A DNA stretch of 64,000 nucleotides from Clostridia bacterium. Its GTDB lineage: Bacteria > Bacillota_A > Clostridia > TANB77 > CAG-508. Location: positions 186,001 to 250,000 of the forward strand of contig JAFVGB010000002.1 of the NCBI GenBank assembly GCA_017475185.1, in the 5' to 3' direction. The translations under genes and the position numbers were made by a program. Under the pieces are notes generated by a model. That model was not told where the DNA came from and did no database searches. It was given only the letters and a program-made list of their open reading frames with translations. This document shows, piece after piece, positions 8,315 to 16,148 of this stretch (the first letter of the stretch is position 1; every line of letters begins with the position of its first letter).

Positions 8315-8728
8315 TCACTTTTCACTATAATGATTTTTAATAAAGTATGTAGCATTTTTAAAATTAAATATATAATCTTTTTGTAAAATATAATCAGCCA
8401 TATTTAAAATTTCATCCATAGTACATAATTTATCTTCATATAAAATAGAATTAATTGAATTAATTTTAATTTTAGATTTATAAAACTTCTTAACAACTGA
8501 TAAAGCTCTTTCATATTTTGGAGTTAAGCCTAAAATAGCTACTTCTTTATCAATTTTCCAATATTCAAAAAATTCATTATATTTTAAATAGTTATTTTTT
8601 CTAAGATTAATAATTTTGGCAGACGACAATTGATATTCTTCTATTAAATCATTCATTGGAATACCGAAAGCTAATTTTATAAGTAACTCAATTTTAGTTT
8701 CAGGATCTAATTTTGATTTTACTGTCAT
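8315..8728 (-). CDS. helix-turn-helix-like protein, possible small terminase subunit
   Basis: This 137-residue protein has an N-terminal helix-turn-helix-like stretch (IKLAFGIPMNDLIEEYQLSS followed by AKIINLRKNN at about residues 15-45). The rest is helical. It is the first gene of the minus-strand chain ending in terminase, and small terminase subunits usually combine such a DNA-binding segment with an oligomerising helix. The assignment is by context only. A GTTCTA box lies about 60 bp upstream. Confidence 0.6.
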   Translation of the reverse strand: MTVKSKLDPETKIELLIKLAFGIPMNDLIEEYQLSSAKIINLRKNNYLKYNEFFEYWKIDKEVAILGLTPKYERALSVVKKFYKSKIKINSINSILYEDKLCTMDEILNMADYILQKDYIFNFKNATYFIKNHYSEK

Positions 8729-8774
8729 TTGTTTATTCTTTATTATAAGTTATTGTTTAAAAATTAGTAATAAT

Positions 8775-8791
8775 AACTATATGTATAGAAC
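8775..8791 (-). promoter_or_regulatory. late-type promoter box
   Basis: On the minus strand GTTCTATACATATAG starts at 8791, upstream of the chain 8728 to 3128. It fits the GTTCTAWTNTAWAAT pattern. It faces away from the early-type promoter at 8838, so this gap holds a divergent early/late pair. Confidence 0.45.
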
Positions 8792-8837
8792 AGTATTTTA
8801 GTAATTACTAAAAAATATTTTTTAAACACTATCTTTT

Positions 8838-8869
8838 ATGGTTTTACAATAGATATTATCTAGTATAAA
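8838..8869 (+). promoter_or_regulatory. early-type sigma70-like promoter for the long rightward region
   Basis: ATGGTTTTACA at 8838-8848 is followed after a 15-bp spacer by TATAAA (8864-8869); a TATAAT at 8870-8875 is also present. It is 32 bp before the first gene of the 8.9-13 kb cluster. Confidence 0.6.
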
Positions 8870-8900
8870 TATAATTTATAATTTTATAAGGATAGTATTA

Positions 8901-9140
8901 ATGATTAAAACATTTTTAAAAAATTACTTTTTAGATATGCTTGTCTTTATTAGTATAATTGGCATTTCTTTATTTACTTTACTTAAAATGATAATTTGTT
9001 TTCCATTTCTTTGGATTCCTTGTGTTACTATTTATATTCTAAATGAAATAGGAAGGGTACATCATGAATTTCAAAAAGTTTTTATGCTTTACGATGATGT
9101 TTATTTAGATGATGATGACGATGAGGATATCTGGAGATGA
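8901..9140 (+). CDS. small membrane protein with acidic tail
   Basis: This 79-residue protein has two hydrophobic stretches (about residues 8-28 and 30-48) that could form one or two membrane helices. It ends in an acidic tail with five consecutive Asp then Glu-Asp. AAGGATAG precedes the ATG. It is the first gene after an early-type promoter, and its stop overlaps the next start. The function is unknown. Confidence 0.7.
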   Translation: MIKTFLKNYFLDMLVFISIIGISLFTLLKMIICFPFLWIPCVTIYILNEIGRVHHEFQKVFMLYDDVYLDDDDDEDIWR

Positions 9141-9346
9141 AAAAATTTTATTATGTCTATAATAGAGCGCAATCTAAGCCAATTAAAAGACATAAAACTT
9201 TAAATAAGGCAATTGATGAAGCTGTTAGATTAGCTTGTATTGAGAAAAAACATTTTTATGTTTTAACACCTGTTGCACATATTATATCTGATAGACAAGG
9301 TGAAATTTGCGAAATAGATACACAAATAAAGGAGAATAAAGAATGA
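9137..9346 (+). CDS. small protein of unknown function
   Basis: This 69-residue basic protein (MKKFYYVYNRAQSKPIKRHK) contains a helix with an ALNKAIDEAVRLA-like pattern, often seen in small phage proteins that accompany replication or host takeover genes. It overlaps both neighbours by 4 bp (ATGA). Confidence 0.65.
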   Translation: MKKFYYVYNRAQSKPIKRHKTLNKAIDEAVRLACIEKKHFYVLTPVAHIISDRQGEICEIDTQIKENKE

Positions 9347-9759
9347 GTATTTGGACACATGTAACTGGAACAATAAGAATAGATGATATGAATAAACTTT
9401 TTAGTTCATCTGGAGCAACAGATTTATCTAAAATTTTTATAAGAAATACATGGTATCATCCAAATAAAAACGGTAATTTACCTACAGGATCTGAAGGAAG
9501 TATTGATGTAGAATTTATTGATAGAAATGATGATGAATCTTCTAGTTATATGCGAACAGTTGCATTTTTTGGAGATTTAAGGGATTTTACTCAAGAAGAT
9601 TGTGAAAAAATAAAAGATTGGTGGTATAATATACCTATACAATTAGGAAAAGGTTGTTCAATTAGACAAGCTGTTTTAAATGTTGAACCAGAAGACGGTA
9701 AAGCATTTGTATTAACAGTAAAAGATATGAATATCAAAGAAATAGACGATTATGAGTAA
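9343..9759 (+). CDS. conserved-looking phage protein of unknown function
   Basis: This 138-residue protein opens with MSIWTHVTGTIRIDDM, a start I associate with hypothetical proteins of several large phages but without known role. It looks like an alpha/beta fold (strands around residues 5-12, 50-60 and 125-132; helix around 80-92). AAGGAG lies 7 bp before the start. It overlaps both neighbours. Confidence 0.7.
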   Translation: MSIWTHVTGTIRIDDMNKLFSSSGATDLSKIFIRNTWYHPNKNGNLPTGSEGSIDVEFIDRNDDESSSYMRTVAFFGDLRDFTQEDCEKIKDWWYNIPIQLGKGCSIRQAVLNVEPEDGKAFVLTVKDMNIKEIDDYE

Positions 9760-10129
9760 TTGGTATGAAATAGATACACAAAATATATCATATAATGATA
9801 TTGATAAAGAATTATGTGATTTAATATATATTTTAAATACTCTTGATAATATAAAAACTATTTCTTGTTGTTGTGGACATGGTAAAACACCTTGTGAGAT
9901 TTATCTAGCTATTAAAGATTTAAGTACAATACGTGATTTTTGTTTTAATTATTTAAATCCATTTTACGGTTGGCATTTTGAAATAGAAAACAATATTAAT
10001 CGATATCAAGATTATTTAACATTATGCTTAAAAAGTAAAAGTACTAATTACAATGATGTTTGTAAAGAAATAAATGAATTATATAATAAAATATTTAATT
10101 ATCGTTTAAGTGAGAAAAAGAATGATTAA
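9752..10129 (+). CDS. protein with a Cys-Cys-Cys-Gly-His-Gly motif
   Basis: This 125-residue protein carries SCCCGHGKTPCEIYLAI at about residues 38-55. Similar Cys-Cys-Gly-His motifs occur in small phage proteins of unknown function, where they could bind a metal or form an active site. The remainder is mixed alpha/beta with no further motif. It overlaps the preceding gene by 8 bp. Confidence 0.65.
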   Translation: MSNWYEIDTQNISYNDIDKELCDLIYILNTLDNIKTISCCCGHGKTPCEIYLAIKDLSTIRDFCFNYLNPFYGWHFEIENNINRYQDYLTLCLKSKSTNYNDVCKEINELYNKIFNYRLSEKKND

Positions 10130-10430
10130 ATTATGTTGGTGGTTATTTCGAAATCTTATTTGGGGCAATGATTTTAAAGTAGATTTTAATTTTAGCGTAG
10201 ATTTTGAAGAAGCTATGATATATCTTAAAAAAGGATATTTTATACGTAAATTAGCTTATGAAAATATGTTATTTGTTAAAGTAAAAGGTGATATTTATTG
10301 TATAAATACTACAAAAGGTACAGCAACCGTTATAGATGGTTTTACATCTGAGGCAATGAATAGTCTATGGAAAATAGTTCCAGAAAGAATGCAAACAGAA
10401 AAGAAATTCCTAGATAAGGATTTAATATAA
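10122..10430 (+). CDS. DUF2829/Tad2-like protein
   Basis: The 102-residue product has the order of DUF2829 proteins: a helix with DFEEAMIYLKKGYFIRKLAY, then a MLFVKVKGDIYCIN strand pair and a C-terminal SLWKIV strand. DUF2829 includes Tad2, which sequesters the signal molecule of the Thoeris defence system, but many members are untested. The match is by motif order and is moderate: the usual (R/K)xGW is replaced by KLAY. I prefer the ATG at 10122 over the GTG at 10110. It overlaps the preceding gene by 8 bp. Confidence 0.5.
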   Translation: MIKLCWWLFRNLIWGNDFKVDFNFSVDFEEAMIYLKKGYFIRKLAYENMLFVKVKGDIYCINTTKGTATVIDGFTSEAMNSLWKIVPERMQTEKKFLDKDLI

Positions 10431-10645
10431 TGACTAAATATACTGTAAAATTTAAGACAGAAGATGGAAAAACGATTTATCCGAAAATCATAACCATAGA
10501 TTGTATGGAATTTAAGATTTTAAAATGGACAGAAGATAAATTGAAAGCAATATCTTGGAATGAATACGATTGTGCAGATAATTTTGCCATGGAGTTTGAA
10601 AATACTGAAGTAGTAGAAATAAAAGAGGAAAATACAAGTGCTTAA
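10430..10645 (+). CDS. small protein of unknown function
   Basis: This 71-residue protein is beta-rich and acidic toward the C-terminus (FENTEVVEIKEENTS). Its ATG overlaps the previous stop by one base. No family is recognised. Confidence 0.6.
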   Translation: MTKYTVKFKTEDGKTIYPKIITIDCMEFKILKWTEDKLKAISWNEYDCADNFAMEFENTEVVEIKEENTSA

Positions 10646-10820
10646 GAAATATTTATTATACTTAATAAGATGGCAGTTATCTACACCAGTATTAGCAATT
10701 TGTTTTACATTTTTGAATCAATACGGCACAATCACTTCATCGATTATTGCTAATCTAATTGGTGGCTTATTATTTTTCTGGGTTGATAAGTGGATATTTG
10801 AACATAGAAAGGAAAAATAA
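10638..10820 (+). CDS. small two-helix membrane protein, GTG start
   Basis: This 60-residue protein has two hydrophobic segments (about residues 12-30 and 34-52) and a basic tail, with a GGLLFFWVDKWIF motif at the second helix exit. The GTG at 10638 has AGAGGAA 7 bp upstream, and no ATG fits. It overlaps the preceding gene by 8 bp. The arrangement resembles small phage inner-membrane proteins of unknown role. Confidence 0.65.
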   Translation: MLKKYLLYLIRWQLSTPVLAICFTFLNQYGTITSSIIANLIGGLLFFWVDKWIFEHRKEK

Positions 10821-10822
10821 AA

Positions 10823-11056
10823 ATGAAATGCGAAAAATGTAAATATTGCCGATATGATTGGAGTGATGATATGTATTTATGTCGTTTTGGTTGGGAAGAA
10901 GAAGATTCTAAAGGAAATTGTGGTTGTAAATATAATCAAAAGACATTAGATAAAAAATACAAGATTTTATTAGAAGAAGAACAGAAAGCTGAAACTGAAT
11001 TTTATGAAGATTTTGTTAAATTCTGTAGAAAGGAAGAAAATAATGAACAATTATAA
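10823..11056 (+). CDS. small cysteine-rich protein
   Basis: This 77-residue protein has an N-terminal cysteine cluster (CEKCKYC at residues 3-9, a Cys near 20, and CGC near 34) that probably binds zinc. A charged helix follows (KILLEEEQKAETEFYEDF). AGGAA lies before the ATG. The function is unknown. Confidence 0.65.
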   Translation: MKCEKCKYCRYDWSDDMYLCRFGWEEEDSKGNCGCKYNQKTLDKKYKILLEEEQKAETEFYEDFVKFCRKEENNEQL

Positions 11057-11273
11057 TGAATTTGAACAAGAAATGGAAATGTTAAGACAAGAAATTTCTA
11101 AATTGATTAAAAATCACTTAATTAGTCGATATACAGAAGAATATTTACAAGCTAAATTACCTCATTTCAGCAATATTGATGATAATGTAGAAATGCTAAC
11201 ACAAACTATTCTAGTTACTTTTGGTAAATTTGCTTTAGAACATGGTTGGTTTGAAACAAAAGGAAAAGATTAA
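11043..11273 (+). CDS. small helical protein of unknown function
   Basis: I place the start at the ATG at 11043 (MNNYNEFEQEMEML, 76 residues), preceded by AGAAAGGAAG. An in-frame ATG at 11004 would overlap the previous gene far more and has no ribosome binding site. The product is mostly helical. Confidence 0.6.
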   Translation: MNNYNEFEQEMEMLRQEISKLIKNHLISRYTEEYLQAKLPHFSNIDDNVEMLTQTILVTFGKFALEHGWFETKGKD

Positions 11274-11542
11274 TGGTAAAAATAACTGATGACAATGTAG
11301 TAGAAGAATGTTATACTATAATTTGTAGATTAGAAGCTGCATTAGAAGATGTAGGATATTTAAGAATATCTCAAGTAGAAGAAAATTTTAATAATTGGCA
11401 TAATGTAGTATATGATTTTATGACGGAATTAAAAGAATATCGTAATGGTAAAATGGAACAAAAAATCAGCAAAAATTGTCCACATAAAGAATTCTATTGT
11501 ACAGATTGTCCTAATAATTTAACATGTATGAAAAGGAATTGA
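11273..11542 (+). CDS. small protein with C-terminal cysteine cluster
   Basis: This 89-residue protein is helical in its first two thirds and ends in a Cys-rich segment (CPHKEFYCTDCPNNLTC) that probably binds a metal. It overlaps the previous stop by one base. Its stop lies 2 bp before the SHMT start I prefer. It may be co-translated with SHMT, but no functional link can be read. Confidence 0.6.
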   Translation: MVKITDDNVVEECYTIICRLEAALEDVGYLRISQVEENFNNWHNVVYDFMTELKEYRNGKMEQKISKNCPHKEFYCTDCPNNLTCMKRN

Positions 11543-11544
11543 TA

Positions 11545-13053
11545 ATGATTGATCAAAAATTACAACAATTAGAAATTAAAGAAACAAATCGTCTTAATGA
11601 TGGTATTGAATTGATAGCTTCAGAAAATTATCCATCTCAAGATATTTTAGATTTGATGGGAAGTCATTTATCTGTAAAATATGCAGAAGGATATGATTCT
11701 AGTGTTTCAAAGCAAGGGCGTCATTATGCAGGTTGTGAAGTAATTAATGAAGTAGAGGTATATGCTATCGAAAAAGCCAAGGAATTATTTCATGTAAATT
11801 ATGCTAATGTTCAACCTCATTCTGGTTCTCAAGCTAATCAGGCTGTATATGCTGGACTTCTTAAACAAGGTGATATCATTCTTAGTATGTCAATTGAAAG
11901 TGGTGGACATTTAACTCATGGTGCAAAAGCTTCAGCTACAAGCCAATATTATAACTTTGTTCATTATGGACTTGATGAGAATGGTGACTTAAATTATGAA
12001 GAGATTAAACAAAAACTTGAAAAACACCACCCAAGATTATTAGTTGTTGGAGCTTCAGCTTATTCTAAACGTATTAATTATGAAAGAATTAGAGAAATTG
12101 TTGATGAATATAATGAAAAGGTTTGGAAATATCATGTTGATCGCAAATTTTCAGATGATTTTGTAATGAAAGACGAATATACATTTTATGCAGCAGATAA
12201 TTATGTTTCAGCCGATACGCCTTTTTGCCCTGGTTTTAATGTTAAAAAGGGTATGACAAAGCAAGATATTTATGATACGCATAAATGTATGATTATGTCT
12301 GATTCAGCTCATGTAATGGGGTTTATTGCAGCTCATATGTGGAAAGATAAATATGATCCAACAAAATGGTGTGATGTTGTTACTTCTACTACACACAAAA
12401 CACTTAGAGGTCCTAGAGGTGGTATAATTCTTTGGAACGATGAAAAATTATGCTCTAAGCTTAATTCTGGTTTATTTCCTCGTATTCAAGGAGGTCCAAA
12501 CGAAGCTTGTGTAGCAGCTAAATGTCAATGTTTTATAGAAGCACTTAAACCTTCCTTTAAAGATTATATGGAATTAGTATATCATAATATGCAAGCCTTG
12601 ATTGATGGTATCAAAGATTACGATAAAGAAAATAAAATAAATTTTGTATCTGGTGGTTCTGAAAATCATATGGTACTCATAGATTTAAAAAATGCTCCTG
12701 TAAATGGTAAAGAAGCTGAAGACTTGCTCAATTCATATCATATTATCTGTAATAAAAATATGATGCCTGGTGATTCTAAACCTTCCGAATCTTCTGCTAT
12801 TCGTATCGGTACTCCAGCTATAACAACTCGTGGCTTTGATGAGCAAATGTCTTTTGAATTAGGTCGTTTAATAGCTCGTATTTTACTCCGTGGTAAGCAA
12901 GTTGAACAAAATGGTGTAGTTGACTTTGAAGATGAAAGTATACGTTCTACGGTCAAAAAAATGTTAGATAAGGTAGGTCCATTTTATAAAGTAAAAGAAG
13001 TAGAAAAATTAATTCAAGATAATAATCCAAATACACCTGATGATTTAGCATAA
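11545..13053 (+). CDS. glyA: serine hydroxymethyltransferase with internal insertion
   Basis: This PLP enzyme interconverts serine and glycine and loads the one-carbon unit on tetrahydrofolate, the cofactor of the thymidylate-synthase-family enzyme encoded at 29.8 kb. Family hallmarks are ELIASENYPSQDIL near residue 23, the DSAHVMGFIAAH aspartate motif, and the PLP lysine in TTHKTLRGPRGG at about residue 285. The protein has 502 residues against about 417 in E. coli. Roughly 50 extra residues (about 185-240, cysteine- and aromatic-containing) precede DSAHVMG, and there is an extended C-terminus. I use the ATG at 11545, which has AAAGGAAT 7 bp upstream, rather than that at 11524. It ends the 8.9-13 kb cluster. 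Confidence 0.92.
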   Translation: MIDQKLQQLEIKETNRLNDGIELIASENYPSQDILDLMGSHLSVKYAEGYDSSVSKQGRHYAGCEVINEVEVYAIEKAKELFHVNYANVQPHSGSQANQAVYAGLLKQGDIILSMSIESGGHLTHGAKASATSQYYNFVHYGLDENGDLNYEEIKQKLEKHHPRLLVVGASAYSKRINYERIREIVDEYNEKVWKYHVDRKFSDDFVMKDEYTFYAADNYVSADTPFCPGFNVKKGMTKQDIYDTHKCMIMSDSAHVMGFIAAHMWKDKYDPTKWCDVVTSTTHKTLRGPRGGIILWNDEKLCSKLNSGLFPRIQGGPNEACVAAKCQCFIEALKPSFKDYMELVYHNMQALIDGIKDYDKENKINFVSGGSENHMVLIDLKNAPVNGKEAEDLLNSYHIICNKNMMPGDSKPSESSAIRIGTPAITTRGFDEQMSFELGRLIARILLRGKQVEQNGVVDFEDESIRSTVKKMLDKVGPFYKVKEVEKLIQDNNPNTPDDLA

Positions 13054-13056
13054 AGA

Positions 13057-13090
13057 ATGGTTTTACTTTTAAAATTTTATTGACTATATA
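13057..13090 (+). promoter_or_regulatory. early-type sigma70-like promoter
   Basis: ATGGTTTTACT (-35 TTTACT at 13062-13067), an exact 17-bp spacer and TATATA at 13085-13090, starting 4 bp after the SHMT stop. It would drive the 13.1-20.9 kb genes. Confidence 0.65.
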
Positions 13091-13124
13091 TAATTTATAG
13101 TTAATTAAAAGAAGGGAAAATTAT

Positions 13125-14189
13125 ATGAAAAATTATAACTATGTTATTGAATCAAATTCACAAGGTGAAAATAAGTATTATGGACATGTTTATATAAATG
13201 GATGTGATACTGGTAAAATATCAAATAATGTTGAGTTACCTTATGCTATAATTGCATATAATTTAGCCGATGCTAAAAAATTATTAAAAGAAGCACGAGA
13301 TACTTATAAATATGATATTTTTTCTATTAAATATCTTCCACGTACATTTCGTAAATATAGATTATTTACAGGTTGTGAATTAACAAAAATAATGCGTTGT
13401 TTTATGTTAAGGGCTAGATGTGTTTTAAATATTATAAATATGGAAGTATCAAAAAATACAGTAATTGGATTTTCAAAGTTACCTAAAGAAACAACTTTTG
13501 AAAATATTAAAAAAGCTATTCATACATATGATAATATTTTAAGAGGTAAATTATCTAAATTTCCATTTTCTTATTTAATAGAATATGATGAAAAAACAAA
13601 TATCATTAAGTTAACACTTACACATAATCCTCGTATGCGTTATACAAATACATGGATAGAAAATATCATTCAATATTGTGAAAAAACAGCATATAGTAAT
13701 GTTTCTGAAAAAATTCCAGTTTTTGAACAATATCCATTGATTGAAGATGTAGAAAATAAAATTACAAATACCAATGTGAATCGTAAACGTAAATATGATC
13801 TACCAAAATGGGTTAGTTTTGATAGGGCTGAATCTCGTAATAGAGAAAAAGTATCATTTCAAGTATCTATCAAAGATAAGAATGGTAAAAGACAAAAAAC
13901 ATATAAATATAGTGTAAAAGATGCTGTTCTTTGGATTTTTGATAAAATGGTTAATGAAACAAAGCAATGGACATTAGAAGAAGGTCGTGATTACTTAAAT
14001 ACATATAAGCCAGAAATGGATATGGTTAAATATGAAATTTCACAAGATCCTAAATCTCCTTCTGTAATAGCTTATAATAAACAACGTAATATTAAAAAGC
14101 TTAATGAAATGATGAAATCTAATAAATATACTTTAACAGAAATAAATGAATTTGCTAGAGTAAATGGTATCACAATTAATTTTAATTAA
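13125..14189 (+). CDS. protein of unknown function, possible AP2-like C-terminal domain
   Basis: This 354-residue basic protein is not recognised as a whole. Residues about 225-285 (LPKWVSFDRAESRNREKVSF, QVSIKDKNGKRQKTYKY, then a helix) have the strand-strand-strand-helix order of AP2-type DNA-binding domains, which phages often carry near homing genes, but the sequence match is weak. AAGAAGGG precedes the start. It is the first gene after an early-type promoter. Confidence 0.6.
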   Translation: MKNYNYVIESNSQGENKYYGHVYINGCDTGKISNNVELPYAIIAYNLADAKKLLKEARDTYKYDIFSIKYLPRTFRKYRLFTGCELTKIMRCFMLRARCVLNIINMEVSKNTVIGFSKLPKETTFENIKKAIHTYDNILRGKLSKFPFSYLIEYDEKTNIIKLTLTHNPRMRYTNTWIENIIQYCEKTAYSNVSEKIPVFEQYPLIEDVENKITNTNVNRKRKYDLPKWVSFDRAESRNREKVSFQVSIKDKNGKRQKTYKYSVKDAVLWIFDKMVNETKQWTLEEGRDYLNTYKPEMDMVKYEISQDPKSPSVIAYNKQRNIKKLNEMMKSNKYTLTEINEFARVNGITINFN

Positions 14190-14214
14190 ATAAATAGAAA
14201 GGAAAGTAAAATAA

Positions 14215-14799
14215 ATGTTAAACATACCTCATGTAATTTGGAAAGATGAAAATGGTAACGAAAGAGCTGTAGATATTACAACTAGATTGCTTAAAGATAG
14301 AATTGTAATGTGTACAGGCGAAGTTAATGATGAATTGGCTGAAAGTATTGTTTCTCAATTACTTTATCTTGAAGCGGAAGATCCCGATAAACCAGTAAAT
14401 ATGATGGTTATGGGACCAGGTGGTAGTGTAACAGCTGGTTTTTCAATTATTTCTACAATGAATACTATTAAATGTCCTGTTTATACTACAGTTATGGGCG
14501 AAGTTGCTAGTATGTCAGCTATGATTGCAGTATCTGGTAAAAAAGGACATCGTAAAGTATATCCAAATTCTGAAATTATGTTGCATACTGTTTCTGCTGG
14601 AGCTAAAGGTAAAATTCAAGACATGACTATTACATTGGCACAAGTAGAAAAAACTAATGAGCGTTGTATGAAACATTTAGCAGAGTGTTGTGGAAAAGAT
14701 CTTGAAACAATTAAAAAAGATTGTGATAGAGATTTTTGGATGGATGAAAACGAAGCTATTGCCTACGGTGCATTGGATGAAATAGCGCAACCAAGATAA
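14215..14799 (+). CDS. clpP: ClpP-like serine protease
   Basis: This 194-residue protein is a full-length ClpP-family peptidase, which forms a barrel that degrades unfolded proteins fed by a Clp ATPase. The catalytic triad is visible: Ser99 in GEVASMSAM, His124 in EIMLHTVSAG and Asp173 in CDRDFWMDENEA. The oxyanion strand GPGGSVTAG lies near residues 67-75. AAAGGAAAG lies before the ATG. A phage Clp ATPase is encoded 3 kb downstream in the same direction, so the two may work together, or the protease may use a host ATPase or process virion proteins. Confidence 0.9.
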   Translation: MLNIPHVIWKDENGNERAVDITTRLLKDRIVMCTGEVNDELAESIVSQLLYLEAEDPDKPVNMMVMGPGGSVTAGFSIISTMNTIKCPVYTTVMGEVASMSAMIAVSGKKGHRKVYPNSEIMLHTVSAGAKGKIQDMTITLAQVEKTNERCMKHLAECCGKDLETIKKDCDRDFWMDENEAIAYGALDEIAQPR

Positions 14800-14803
14800 T
14801 ACT

Positions 14804-15025
14804 ATGTCAGATTTAATTAAATTTAAGTCATATATGTGTTATCATTTAAATAAGTTGAGAAAAACTGTTTATCCTTGTAAAAAATGTCATAATGATAAAT
14901 TAAATTTTGATAATTTTAGAGGATGGACAGTTTTTTCTATAAGATGTACTAATTGTGGACAATGTATTTCTAGAACAGATCCAGAAGAAACTATAAATGA
15001 ATGGAATAAAGCAAATAAAGAGTAA
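14804..15025 (+). CDS. Lar-like zinc-ribbon protein
   Basis: This 73-residue protein follows the Lar restriction-alleviation pattern: YPCKKCHNDK, a hydrophobic strand, RCTNCGQCISRT, then DPEETINEWNKA. The two CxxC pairs bind zinc and the closing EE(A/T)I(N)xWN is typical. Lar of prophage Rac modulates type I restriction; most phage members are untested. The gene starts 5 bp after clpP. Confidence 0.55.
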   Translation: MSDLIKFKSYMCYHLNKLRKTVYPCKKCHNDKLNFDNFRGWTVFSIRCTNCGQCISRTDPEETINEWNKANKE

Positions 15026-15030
15026 TTGAA

Positions 15031-15717
15031 ATGACTATAATTCATAATACAAATATCGAAAGACTTATGAGATTTAATCCTAATAAATCTTTTTATTATT
15101 TTATAGCAATTAAACGTAAAAAAGATCACCCAGAATTACAAATAAAAGAAAGTCAAGTAATAAAAACTTGGATTGTTAAAGATATTCGTGATTTTTATGG
15201 ATATTATATTCCTGAAATGCTTGAAATTGTTAAATTACATCAATGTAGGCTTTATATGTGTACAGATCGAAAGTCTTACACTAAATCTATGTTATCTATA
15301 CGTAATGATATAAATAAACAATTAGATTGTGCAATTGGAACAAATAAAACTGAATATTCTCCAAAAATACTTAATAATTTACTTCAAAGTAATATTATGA
15401 AAGATGAATCTTCTGATAAAAATATGAGAAAATGGTTATTTGATATAGATACAAAAGATTATAATGTAGTAAATATTATAAAAAAATTATGTGGTGAGCA
15501 TTTTGATCATATTCTTGAGACAAAAAATGGTTATCATATTGTAGCAGAACGTGAATTTGATGCTTATACTGGTTTATTGTGTCTAAAAACTAATGGAATA
15601 GCAAGAACTTTTGATAGAGATAAGTTTACAGAAGAAGAATTTAAAATTATGGAGCAAAATGCTGATAAAGTTGAATTAAAAACAAATGCTTTGGTTTTAA
15701 TTGCTATGGAGTATTAG
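15031..15717 (+). CDS. AEP-like (archaeo-eukaryotic primase fold) protein, tentative
   Basis: This 228-residue protein has WLFDIDTKD at about residues 134-142 and TKNGYHIVAE about 30 residues later. The DxD strand followed by a G-x-H strand is the arrangement of AEP motifs I and II, and it closely parallels the C-terminal region of the DNA polymerase at 27.06-27.18 kb (FLFECDY, then SGHRSYHIIV). The third acidic motif is not clear. It could be a primase, a relative that handles RNA ends, or an inactive fold. It is coupled to the next gene (TAGATG). Confidence 0.45.
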   Translation: MTIIHNTNIERLMRFNPNKSFYYFIAIKRKKDHPELQIKESQVIKTWIVKDIRDFYGYYIPEMLEIVKLHQCRLYMCTDRKSYTKSMLSIRNDINKQLDCAIGTNKTEYSPKILNNLLQSNIMKDESSDKNMRKWLFDIDTKDYNVVNIIKKLCGEHFDHILETKNGYHIVAEREFDAYTGLLCLKTNGIARTFDRDKFTEEEFKIMEQNADKVELKTNALVLIAMEY

Positions 15718-16092
15718 ATGTTAAAGTATAGAAAATTTATAAGTTTAACCGATGATGAAATATCTTTAATTGTAAAGGATATGTTTCATCCAGAAAGTAT
15801 TAACTATATTGAAAAAGATAAAAAATATGATGAAATTAAAGTAAGTATTTCTACAAAATGGTATAGTTTAAATAAAAAGAATGAAGAAGAAGAGGATTTA
15901 ATTGAAGATGAAATTATTTTAACAGAAGATGATATTACTGCAGATTTTCAAATAACAGCTAAAGATATGGATTTATATAAAAAATTTTTATTTTCATTAG
16001 GTATACATGATTTATTCAAAGATAATCCATATTTAAAAAGAATAGAAACTAAAAATAATAAACTAGTAATTATAGACGGTTTTACAAATTGA
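15718..16092 (+). CDS. acidic protein of unknown function
   Basis: This 124-residue protein is acidic (EEEEDLIEDEIILTEDD in the middle) and not recognised. Its ATG follows the previous TAG directly, with GGAG 8 bp upstream, so it is probably translated together with the AEP-like protein and may be its partner. Confidence 0.6.
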   Translation: MLKYRKFISLTDDEISLIVKDMFHPESINYIEKDKKYDEIKVSISTKWYSLNKKNEEEEDLIEDEIILTEDDITADFQITAKDMDLYKKFLFSLGIHDLFKDNPYLKRIETKNNKLVIIDGFTN

Positions 16093-16148
16093 TTTAATAA
16101 AGATATTTATTTATTATAAAAATTAAATATACAAGAAAGGAATTAAAA

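Noticed and set aside
10317..10340. GGTTTTACATCTG resembling the early-type -35 element
   Set aside because: It lies inside the DUF2829-like coding sequence and has no -10 box at 16-17 bp.
16079..16110. TTTTACA with TATTTA 17 bp later before the TelA-like gene
   Set aside because: It overlaps the end of the preceding coding sequence, lacks the ATGG extension and has a poor -10. It remains possible but I did not list it as a promoter.
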